Shown here: in pieces, positions 1 to 7,085 of the stretch
Layout: every line of letters begins with the position of its first letter
How positions within the stretch are numbered: position 1 is the stretch's first letter
NCBI GenBank assembly: GCA_017408025.1
Contig: JAFQVJ010000019.1
Span: 1-48,420, forward strand
Source of the DNA: Lachnospiraceae bacterium
Lineage (GTDB): Bacteria; Bacillota; Clostridia; Lachnospirales; Lachnospiraceae
Direction: 5' to 3'
Length of the DNA stretch: 48,420 bases
Notes under the pieces: model-generated
What the model saw: only the letters and a program-made list of their open reading frames with translations
Database searches by the model: none
What the model was told of the DNA's origin: nothing
Position numbers and translations under genes: made by a program

Positions 1-3
1 AAA

Positions 4-36
4 GGAGCTCACCGACACGATGTCGGATTGAGCTCC
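4..36 (-). terminator. Nested palindrome, possible terminator of the yfhO operon
   Basis: The sequence shows outer arms GGAGCTCA (4-11) and TGAGCTCC (29-36) around inner arms CCGACA (12-17) and TGTCGG (21-26) with a CGA loop. Read on the minus strand the hairpin is followed by TTT at the window edge, which would suit an intrinsic terminator for the minus-strand operon ending at 206. The window ends before the T-tract can be judged, so the role is inferred. Positions 37-205 hold no gene that I can see. Confidence 0.4.
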
Positions 37-205
37 GGTTACGTAAGATAAATAGGATTATCTTGCAAAATATTTAGATTTTCTTATGTTCGGAGCACCA
101 GAATAAAATCACTGGTTTCTTGTCAAAGTCATTTCATATAAGCAACATAGCCATCTATTCATGAGTACCAAGTATGATAAATAAGAATTTACACAAACAT
201 CTTTT

Positions 206-2851
206 CTATTCTGTTTCAGAAGCTTCGGAGGTCTCCGTAATTGTTTCATCAAGGATTTCCATATCGTCAAAAGCGTCCTTATCGGTATTAGCTGTTACAT
301 CTATTGAATCAGAAGCACCGGCTGAATCAGATTCATCAGCTTGTACTTTTTTCTTCTTTTTATCCCATACAATGAGGAATATCAATATTGCGATAGAAAC
401 AAATGTAATCAAAAGTCCTACGGTCAGGTTTGTTGGCCAATACCTGAGTTCAATTGTATGTGTTCCAGCTGGAACAGGAACAGCTAAAAGAGCGTCATTT
501 AAGGAAGTGATTTCAACCTCTTCACCATCGATATATGCAGTCCAGCTTTTGTCATAGATGATTGAGGTATACATAAGTCCATCATCCGAAGCGGTGATAG
601 TACCTTTGATAGATGTATCATCATATTCATCTATTACAAGCCCTTCGGATGCTAATGCATTGATAGCAAGGTCGCATACATTCTGGTGGAATGCATATGC
701 GTAAAGCTGGAGCGAGGATACATCATCAGTGGTTGATACCGTTATGGTAGTTTCTGCTGGAACGTTGCCAATGTGTACAATCTGTCTATGATTAAGTCCA
801 GAGGCGCTACCTGATATTGGAGCTTTATTGTCGTCGCCAGAGGCATACCAGCTTATTGAATCTACATAATTTGTCACATAAATGTACAAATCACAATTTT
901 CCGTAGTTTCGATAGTAGTTGTTTTACCGTCAGAATATGCGTAAACCTGTGTAAACATGTCTGTATAGCCTGTAGCAGATTCTACAAATGAGTTCTGTAC
1001 AGAAAATGGATTGTTACCTTCATATACCCAGTTATCTTTAAAATCTGAAGGAATCATGAATCCAAGCGGGAGACAGTAGTCAAGCTTATATAGATATCTT
1101 GAAGCCTCACTATCATAATCGTATAGGCTCATAAGATATGGTTCTTCTATGAGCTCATTGCTCAACACATATTTTACAGAAAGCAGAGCAGATGTAAATG
1201 GTGTTGAACCATAGTATGAGTAGGCATTTGTTGATTTCTCAAAGCCAAGTGAACCAAGGTAATCAGTGAAGAAACCGTTGGCAGTAGAAGAAAAGATTGA
1301 TACGCCTTTGTAGTCATTCCACGCAGCATCGTTCTTTGTCTTTCTGCTAAGCTTTTCAATACGATAGAAGTCGTTATCTTCAATACCAGCTATAAGATTT
1401 TCAATCGCTTCATTATCTTCCAAATAAGCTGAGTAACCAGTTGGCTTGTACGCGCTTTCGTGATCAGAGTTTACTGTGGCTTCAGCGATACATACGATAA
1501 ATAGTACATAAATCATGAATGTTCGACTAATCTTCTTATTTCTAAGGCAAATGGCAATAAGGAGATAAAATGCAAGAAACATCATGCTCATGTATACAAT
1601 TTCAAAGGTGTATGTTGTGTCTACATAAAGCTCTTCGATTAACAGCATAGCAGCTAAACCACCGAAGAAACAGCCGTATACTTGTTTCGAGGTGAAATCA
1701 CGGATATGAATAAGTGCCTGATATACTATGGTTACAAGCAAGAAGATGTAAATGAAGGATTCTCTTGCTGGTAAACTATTAGGGAAATGGAATCCGTGGA
1801 AAATGTAGTTAGGTATATTCATGTTAAAGCAAATTAAAAAGAAGAATATAAGTAATGCATTTCCGATTTTTTCCTTCTTGCTTATCTTGTCACAGAAGAA
1901 ATATAGTGGCACAAACATAAATACTGCAACTGTACAGTAAAGGTTTGGTTCATGAGCGTTGAAGATAGATACCTCAACATTCATAAGAGAACGTGAGAGC
2001 ATATCAAGGATAGAGAAGTAGTTTGACCATTCCTCTGGAAAACTGAATTCGCCTGACACGGTGTATGACAGTGCAGCAATTTCCGGAAGAATCATACATG
2101 CACCTATACCGCCGGCAATAAGTGATCCCTTTGTGAAGGTCCAGATTCTTGAAAGGAAAAACTTTTTATAATCACTTTTTTCTGTTGTAAGCATTCTGTA
2201 GATAAAGTATGCCACAAGATAAATACATATCATTATTGATATGTAGTAGTTTGAGAAAATTGAAATACCAAGGGCAATTGTGTAGAGAAAATATTTATTT
2301 TCATCTACTAAACGATCTAATCCCAGGATTATAAGTGGAAGAAGTACAAGACAATCAAGCCACATAATATTCCAAGAGAAGGCTGCCATATAAGATGAAA
2401 GTGCATAAAATACACCGATAGCAGCAAATGATAAGGTGTTATGGTTAAAACGCTTATGAAGATAATAACCACATGTAAGACCGCAAAGACCAGTCTTTAT
2501 AACAATAAGCAAATCCATGGTAACCAGAATATTTCCAGTAGGAGCAAGAATGCCAAGTAAAAGATTTACAGGGCTTGCAAGATAATATCCGTAAAGAGCT
2601 GTAAAGTTTACACCCATGCCGATATTCCAAGAGTATGTCAGGCTGCCACCCTCAGTTATCCTTCGGTAAAGCTCTTTATAGAAAGGGGCATACTGATGAT
2701 ACATATCACTTCTAAGGTATATATTATCGCCAAAAGGATAAACTTCTCTACCTATAAATATGCCAACAAGTATAACAACAGGGATTAGAAATGCTAATGC
2801 ATATCCCAGTCTGAATTTGATTTTGTCTGTCAGGAAAGGTTTATTATTCAT
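206..2851 (-). CDS. YfhO family multi-spanning membrane glycosyltransferase
   Basis: This 881-residue protein has about a dozen hydrophobic segments in its first 470 residues, with the YfhO-type N-terminus (YPFGDNIYLRSDMYHQYAPF near residue 40). A large extracytoplasmic domain follows (about 480-820), then one more membrane helix near 825-845, a lysine cluster and an acidic cytoplasmic tail. In Bacillus and Listeria YfhO proteins are GT-C type enzymes that move a sugar from polyprenyl phosphate onto a surface polymer such as lipoteichoic acid. It is the last gene of a minus-strand operon behind a GtrA protein and a polyprenyl-phosphate glycosyltransferase, which fits that role. GGAGG lies 8 nt before the ATG. 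The sugar and the acceptor cannot be read from sequence. Confidence 0.88.
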   Translation of the reverse strand: MNNKPFLTDKIKFRLGYALAFLIPVVILVGIFIGREVYPFGDNIYLRSDMYHQYAPFYKELYRRITEGGSLTYSWNIGMGVNFTALYGYYLASPVNLLLGILAPTGNILVTMDLLIVIKTGLCGLTCGYYLHKRFNHNTLSFAAIGVFYALSSYMAAFSWNIMWLDCLVLLPLIILGLDRLVDENKYFLYTIALGISIFSNYYISIMICIYLVAYFIYRMLTTEKSDYKKFFLSRIWTFTKGSLIAGGIGACMILPEIAALSYTVSGEFSFPEEWSNYFSILDMLSRSLMNVEVSIFNAHEPNLYCTVAVFMFVPLYFFCDKISKKEKIGNALLIFFFLICFNMNIPNYIFHGFHFPNSLPARESFIYIFLLVTIVYQALIHIRDFTSKQVYGCFFGGLAAMLLIEELYVDTTYTFEIVYMSMMFLAFYLLIAICLRNKKISRTFMIYVLFIVCIAEATVNSDHESAYKPTGYSAYLEDNEAIENLIAGIEDNDFYRIEKLSRKTKNDAAWNDYKGVSIFSSTANGFFTDYLGSLGFEKSTNAYSYYGSTPFTSALLSVKYVLSNELIEEPYLMSLYDYDSEASRYLYKLDYCLPLGFMIPSDFKDNWVYEGNNPFSVQNSFVESATGYTDMFTQVYAYSDGKTTTIETTENCDLYIYVTNYVDSISWYASGDDNKAPISGSASGLNHRQIVHIGNVPAETTITVSTTDDVSSLQLYAYAFHQNVCDLAINALASEGLVIDEYDDTSIKGTITASDDGLMYTSIIYDKSWTAYIDGEEVEITSLNDALLAVPVPAGTHTIELRYWPTNLTVGLLITFVSIAILIFLIVWDKKKKKVQADESDSAGASDSIDVTANTDKDAFDDMEILDETITETSEASETE

Positions 2852-2919
2852 TTGGACATCCTCCGTAATTTTTGTAAGTTGTTTATATTTAAAACAGTTA
2901 ATTTTGATATAGAAATATA

Positions 2920-3327
2920 TTATTCTTTTTTAAAAATAAATAATTTGCTGAAAACATAGTTGATTACGATAACAGCAACAGAAACAATAGCTTTTGCCAA
3001 AAGCATGTTCATAGATATATATTTCGCAAATATTAGGAATGCATTTGTTACTACAAGTGATAACACTCTTGCCAAAATAAAGGATGGGAGTTCTTTTGCA
3101 AGTGTTTTTAATGCAAAGCTCTTTGACTCAAATACAAAAAGCTTATTTGTAATATATGCAAACGTAACTGCAAATGCCCATGCAATTGTATTTCCTACAA
3201 TTTCATTCATGTGCAATCCATAATATAGAGCTGTAAATGATATATAATCTACTGCAGTTGTTAAAACTCCGAAAACAATATATATAATGGTTTCTTTATT
3301 CAACAGCTTGCATAAAATCTTATTCAT
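2920..3327 (-). CDS. GtrA/GtcA family four-helix membrane protein (probable lipid-linked sugar flippase)
   Basis: A small hydrophobic protein with four membrane helices and the GtrA signature (VFGVLTTAVDYISF near the N-terminus, AYITNKLFVF mid-protein, NYVFSKLFIF at the end). GtrA/GtcA proteins are thought to flip undecaprenyl-phosphate-linked sugars to the outer face of the membrane. I prefer the ATG at 3327 (MNKILCKLL, 135 residues) over the one at 3345, because 3327 leaves an 8-nt overlap with the glycosyltransferase upstream, a usual sign of translational coupling. The gene lies between the glycosyltransferase and yfhO on the same strand, so it is probably the middle step of one pathway. 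Confidence 0.87.
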   Translation of the reverse strand: MNKILCKLLNKETIIYIVFGVLTTAVDYISFTALYYGLHMNEIVGNTIAWAFAVTFAYITNKLFVFESKSFALKTLAKELPSFILARVLSLVVTNAFLIFAKYISMNMLLAKAIVSVAVIVINYVFSKLFIFKKE

Positions 3328-4288
3328 TATTCTTTGCACCTCCAAGAGGAAGGTTTGTATCTTTGAGAACGTATATTGGTCTGCCCTTAACTTCCATGTA
3401 AATATGAGCTATATATTCCCCTAATATACCGATGGAAATTTCTACGATTCCTCCAAGAAAAAGGATAGCACAAAGGGTTGTTACATATCCAGGAGTATCA
3501 ATACCAAATATAAAGGTTTGTACAAGTGTGAATATTATATAAATAAATGCAAAAAATGAGATGAAAAATCCCAGACCAGTTACCAATCTAAGTGGAGTGA
3601 TAGAGAAGCAGGTTATTCCATCAACGGCGTACTTAAGTAATCCAGTAAAACTCCATTTTGTCTGACCTAAAGGCCTTTCAACATTTTCATAAGGAAGCCA
3701 TTTTGTCTTAAAGCCAACCCATGAAAAAATACCTTTTGAAAAACGTTGCCTCTCCGATAATGCTAAAACGGCGTCTACCATTTGACGACTCATGATACGG
3801 AAATCAACAGCACCCTGTACTAAATCTATATTAGTCATTTTTCTATTGAGACGATAAAACATGCGGGAAAAGAAGCTCCTTATGGGAGCTTCACCTTTTC
3901 TTGATGTTCTCTGCGCTGCACAGCAGTCGTAACCTTCATTGATGCCTGCAATCATATCTGGAATCATTGTAGGAGGATGCTGTAAATCAGCGTCCATGAT
4001 TATGACATAATCTCCAGTTGAATGCTGCAAGCCAGCATACATACCGGCTTCCTTTCCAAAATTTCTTGAAAAGGAAATGTATTTAACGTTGTTATGGTCT
4101 TTCGCTAGTCTGCGAAGAATCTCTAATGTTCTATCTCTGCTTCCATCGTCAACGAAGATACATCTGCACTCATAATCGGTAATGGTATCAGTTACCTTTG
4201 TCAGCTCTGTGTAAAACATGTCCAAAACATCTTCTTCGTTATAGCATGGAACGATTATATCAATAACTTTTCTTGTTAATTTATCCAT
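3320..4288 (-). CDS. GT2 family polyprenyl-phosphate glycosyltransferase (CsbB/GtrB/DPM1-like)
   Basis: A 322-residue protein. The N-terminal GT-A domain starts IDIIVPCYNEE and carries FVDDGSRD and the metal-binding DAD motif in IIMDADLQHPP (about residue 100). Two membrane helices follow at about 235-260 and 270-295. This is the layout of GtrB/CsbB enzymes, which load a sugar from a nucleotide donor onto undecaprenyl phosphate at the cytoplasmic face. It is the first gene of the operon with GtrA and YfhO. The ATG at 4288 is preceded by AGGGGT. The donor sugar (GlcNAc in B. subtilis CsbB, glucose in phage GtrB) is not determined by the sequence. Confidence 0.9.
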   Translation of the reverse strand: MDKLTRKVIDIIVPCYNEEDVLDMFYTELTKVTDTITDYECRCIFVDDGSRDRTLEILRRLAKDHNNVKYISFSRNFGKEAGMYAGLQHSTGDYVIIMDADLQHPPTMIPDMIAGINEGYDCCAAQRTSRKGEAPIRSFFSRMFYRLNRKMTNIDLVQGAVDFRIMSRQMVDAVLALSERQRFSKGIFSWVGFKTKWLPYENVERPLGQTKWSFTGLLKYAVDGITCFSITPLRLVTGLGFFISFFAFIYIIFTLVQTFIFGIDTPGYVTTLCAILFLGGIVEISIGILGEYIAHIYMEVKGRPIYVLKDTNLPLGGAKNNE

Positions 4289-4433
4289 AATAGTACCCCT
4301 ATATACTTTTTAGGATTTACAAATCCGAAAAATATTGTACAATAATAAAAGATAGGTGTAAATAATAAAATAAATAAAAATACATTTAAACATAGAAGAA
4401 ACAGAAATAAAAAATAGAAAGGCAGATGGTATT

Positions 4434-5051
4434 ATGTACAAAATATATCTTGCATCAAAATCACCAAGAAGAAGAGAATTAATGGCTCAGATAGGACTGG
4501 AATTTGAGGTTTTGGTAAGCTATCGCGATGAAATAATTGCCGGAAATGTTCCAGAGGAAATCGTGAAAGAATTGTCCATGCAGAAGGCTTATGAAATCGA
4601 GAGAGTTTTATTGGAAGAGTGTTCAGGTAATCTGCTGAATTATCACAAGGCACAAGGCTATGATGGCGTATTGATAATCGGTGCGGATACGATAGTATCA
4701 ATGAATGATGTTATTCTAGGCAAGCCTAAGGACGAAGATGATGCATTCAACATGCTTAAAATGCTTCAGGGCAGTCAGCACATAGTAAGTACAGGTGTAA
4801 CCATAGTAGGTGTAAATGATGATGGAAGAAAGGCATTTAACTTTGCTGAAAATACGGCTGTGAGTATGTATGAAATGTCTGATGAAGAGATAAGAGATTA
4901 TATAGCTACAGGGGAGCCAATGGATAAAGCAGGTAGCTATGGCATACAGGGAATAGGCGCAAAGTTTATCAGCGGTGTAAATGGTGACTACAATAATGTA
5001 GTCGGTTTGCCTATAGGAAAAATCTATCAGACAATAAAAACACTACAATAA
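4434..5051 (+). CDS. maf: Maf family nucleotide pyrophosphatase
   Basis: 205 residues with the Maf N-terminus LASKSPRRRELM, the catalytic GADTIV segment (about residues 81-86), SxGV in the middle and VVGLPIG near the end. Maf proteins hydrolyse non-canonical or canonical nucleoside triphosphates to the monophosphate plus pyrophosphate, and in Firmicutes they have been linked to septum formation and cell division. There is a roughly 30-residue insertion before GADTIV (YHKAQGYDGVL region) compared with short Maf proteins. The 3' end overlaps the convergent DUF1294 gene by about 40 nt. It is divergent from the glycosyltransferase operon, with the shared promoter space at 4289-4433. Confidence 0.92.
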   Translation: MYKIYLASKSPRRRELMAQIGLEFEVLVSYRDEIIAGNVPEEIVKELSMQKAYEIERVLLEECSGNLLNYHKAQGYDGVLIIGADTIVSMNDVILGKPKDEDDAFNMLKMLQGSQHIVSTGVTIVGVNDDGRKAFNFAENTAVSMYEMSDEEIRDYIATGEPMDKAGSYGIQGIGAKFISGVNGDYNNVVGLPIGKIYQTIKTLQ

Positions 5052-5295
5052 TCTGAATAATCAGTATAACAGGCATACCATATTTGAAATACCAATGCTT
5101 AGTTTTATGTCTAAAAAGGTGCATACCTGCAATAGAACCTATGGAACCGCCCGTAATGGCGATTAAAAACAAGGTTTTCTCAGGTATGCGCCATTTGCTT
5201 TTAATGGCTCGTTTTTTATCTATATGCATTGATAATAGTCCAGCAATATTTATTAGTAAAAAATATATAATAGCTATTGTAATATATATATTCAT
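5011..5295 (-). CDS. DUF1294 small membrane protein
   Basis: 94 residues with three hydrophobic segments at about 4-22, 42-60 and 72-90. The central DUF1294 pattern is clear: DKKRAI, WRIPE, GGSIGSIAGM and FRHKTKHWYF. The family is widespread as a small stand-alone membrane protein or as the tail of cold-shock-like proteins, and its function is unknown. It is convergent with maf and the two coding ends overlap by about 40 nt. The ribosome binding site before the ATG at 5295 is weak. Confidence 0.85.
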   Translation of the reverse strand: MNIYITIAIIYFLLINIAGLLSMHIDKKRAIKSKWRIPEKTLFLIAITGGSIGSIAGMHLFRHKTKHWYFKYGMPVILIIQIIVVFLLSDRFFL

Positions 5296-5445
5296 AATGC
5301 TTCAGCTCTCTTTCTATAAATTGTTGATTTGTTTTGTCTTTTGGTAATTTGGAACAAACACAACTTATCACATAAAATAATCATAAGTCAATACACATAA
5401 GCATATAATGTACGGAACAAATTATGTAGTTGTCAGAGGTGTATT

Positions 5446-5739
5446 TTGAGAATAAATGAACTTAAATGCAAGGAAGTTATTAACGAAAAAGACTGTAAAC
5501 GTCTTGGGTGTGTAAGTGATATTGAATTTAATCCTAAGACCGGATGTATAGAGGCGATTATAGTGCCAGGACCTGCAAGGTTTTGTGGCATGTTTGGTCG
5601 CGATTGTGACATAGTGATACCTTTTAAATGTATATGTCAGATAGGGGATGATATTATTTTAGTATGCATAGATGAGAAGTCATGCACAACAAAAAATTGT
5701 ACAAAGGACAGATTTAAGGACAATTTTCTTGGTTTTTAG
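5446..5739 (+). CDS. YlmC/YmxH family PRC-barrel protein
   Basis: 97 residues. The opening pattern RINELKCKEVINEKDCKRLG followed by a glycine- and proline-rich beta region (IIVPGPARFCGMFGR) and a final ICQIGDDIILV is that of the YlmC/YmxH family, a PRC-barrel-like fold linked to sporulation genes in Firmicutes. The protein continues into a cysteine-containing tail (CTTKNCTK). Translation appears to start at a TTG (5446) placed 5-6 nt after AGAGG; no suitable ATG lies nearby. A TATAAT-like -10 occurs at 5404-5409. The role is not established; it is often found near nrdR, as here. Confidence 0.85.
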   Translation: MRINELKCKEVINEKDCKRLGCVSDIEFNPKTGCIEAIIVPGPARFCGMFGRDCDIVIPFKCICQIGDDIILVCIDEKSCTTKNCTKDRFKDNFLGF

Positions 5740-5751
5740 GGTAGGTAATGC

Positions 5752-5779
5752 TTGACATTATGGTTATTTTAGGTAAAAT
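5752..5779 (+). promoter_or_regulatory. Probable sigma-A promoter of nrdR
   Basis: TTGACA at 5752-5757 and TAAAAT at 5774-5779 are separated by 16 nt and lie about 30 nt upstream of the nrdR start. An AT-rich stretch GACTATATAATTTG follows at 5781-5794 and loosely resembles half of an NrdR box, which would allow autoregulation, but the match is partial. Confidence 0.5.
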
Positions 5780-5810
5780 TGACTATATAATTTGCTAGGA
5801 GGAAACTATT

Positions 5811-6263
5811 GTGAAATGTCCATTTTGTGGAAAAGAAAATACAAAGGTTATAGATTCAAGACCAGCTGAGGACAATAGCTCAATTAGGAGAAGACGTCAG
5901 TGCGATGTATGTGGAAAAAGATTTACTACATATGAGAAGGTGGAAACTATTCCGCTTATAGTTATCAAGAAGGACGACAATAGAGAGCCTTATGATAGAG
6001 ATAAGATTCAGGGTGGTATCATTCGTTCATGCCATAAAAGGCCAGTATCTGCCAACCAGATAACTCAGATGGTAGAAGAGATAGAAACACAGATTTTTAA
6101 TATGGAAGAGAAGGAAATATCCAGCTCAACTATAGGTGAGATAGTCATGGACAAGCTCAAGGATGTTGATCAGGTAGCGTATGTAAGATTCGCATCAGTT
6201 TACCGAGAGTTTAAGGATGTTAATACATTCATGGATGAGATTAAGAAAATATTAGACAAGTAA
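5811..6263 (+). CDS. nrdR: Transcriptional repressor NrdR
   Basis: 150 residues, the usual NrdR length. The N-terminal zinc ribbon has CPFCG (residues 3-7) and [12 protein letters not shown] (about 31-42), followed by an ATP-cone domain with [16 protein letters not shown]. NrdR senses the ATP/dATP balance and represses ribonucleotide reductase genes. No nrd gene is in this window, so it acts in trans. The start is a GTG at 5811 placed 8 nt after TAGGAGG. The YqeG-like phosphatase gene follows 36 nt downstream and is probably co-transcribed. Confidence 0.96.
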   Translation: MKCPFCGKENTKVIDSRPAEDNSSIRRRRQCDVCGKRFTTYEKVETIPLIVIKKDDNREPYDRDKIQGGIIRSCHKRPVSANQITQMVEEIETQIFNMEEKEISSSTIGEIVMDKLKDVDQVAYVRFASVYREFKDVNTFMDEIKKILDK

Positions 6264-6299
6264 AGTAATGGTCTTAATTATATTTTGAGAGGTAAAGAG

Positions 6300-6917
6300 A
6301 TGCTTTTTTTTAAGAAGTTTTATCCAAGGAAGGTTGTGCGAAGCACATATTCTATTAACTTTAAAAAATATTATAAAAACGGATATAGAGGCGTATTATT
6401 TGATATAGATAACACACTTGTACCTCATGGTGAGGCTGCAAATGAGAAGGCCATAAATTTCTTCAAAAAACTTAAGGAAATTGGCTTTTCATTTTGCCTT
6501 ATATCAAATAACAAGATTGACAGAGTGAAGTCTTTTGCAGATGCAGTGGGGGCTCCATTTATTTGTGATGCCCATAAACCATCTACAGAGCCTTATAATG
6601 AGGCAATGAAGCTTATGGGAACAGATATACATGATACGATTTTTGTGGGGGATCAGGTGTTTACAGATGTGTATGGAGCTAATCGTGCCAATATATATAC
6701 AATACTCGTGAGACCTATTCATCCTAAGGAAGAGATACAGATAGTATTGAAAAGATATCTTGAGAAACTAGTGCTGTTTTTTTATCGAATGAGAGATAGA
6801 AAGCAGCTTAAGAAGGAGAATAAGCAGTATGATAAGAGACGTCTTAAATTTCTAGCTATAAAACGCAATAAAAGTAAGAAGGAAGCAGAAGGCAAGTCAG
6901 AAGAAGAGAATAATTAG
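6300..6917 (+). CDS. YqeG family HAD IIIA-type phosphatase
   Basis: About 205 residues. The HAD motif I is FDIDNTLVPHG, motif II is the serine/asparagine segment CLISNNK, and motif IV is VGDQVFTDVYGANR. YqeG proteins act on phosphate esters and are related to the mitochondrial phosphatidylglycerophosphate phosphatase family; the bacterial substrate is not settled. The last 40 residues are very lysine-rich. I choose the ATG at 6300 because AGAGGT (6287-6292) sits at the right distance; a TTG at 6285 would place the ribosome binding site inside the gene. It is co-directional with nrdR and ends at a strong terminator. Confidence 0.88.
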   Translation: MLFFKKFYPRKVVRSTYSINFKKYYKNGYRGVLFDIDNTLVPHGEAANEKAINFFKKLKEIGFSFCLISNNKIDRVKSFADAVGAPFICDAHKPSTEPYNEAMKLMGTDIHDTIFVGDQVFTDVYGANRANIYTILVRPIHPKEEIQIVLKRYLEKLVLFFYRMRDRKQLKKENKQYDKRRLKFLAIKRNKSKKEAEGKSEEENN

Positions 6918-6923
6918 TATAAT

Positions 6924-6963
6924 AAAAGAGTTTCGATGTGTGACTAATATCGAAACTCTTTTT
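6924..6963 (+). terminator. Rho-independent terminator after the yqeG-like gene
   Basis: Perfect 13-bp arms AAAGAGTTTCGAT (6924-6936) and ATCGAAACTCTTT (6948-6960) are followed by a T-run. Because the arms begin with A's, it can work in both directions between the convergent genes. Confidence 0.9.
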
Positions 6964-6965
6964 AT

Positions 6966-7052
6966 TTTATAGGAAAGTTCTTGAAACTTTCCTATAAAAC
7001 AAGATGAGCACTCGCACGAGAAGAAAATGTCAGCTAAACCTGACCGTGCTCC
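6966..7052 (+). repeat. Intergenic mosaic repeat, locus 1 (T + partial A)
   Basis: The T palindrome (TTTATAGGAAAGTT with its inverse, 6966-6998) is followed by the first half of module A (7003-7051), from GATGAGCACTCGCAC to GACCGTGCTC. The inner hairpin here is imperfect (GTCAGCTAAACCTGAC). The copy fills the space between the convergent yqeG-like and permease genes. Confidence 0.85.
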
Positions 7053-7085
7053 ACTTTTTTCTACTATTCAAAGATAATGTTAATG

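Noticed and set aside
174-557. Plus-strand ORF opposite the yfhO 3' end
   Set aside because: Composition is that of a reversed acidic tail; there is no ribosome binding site or recognisable domain.
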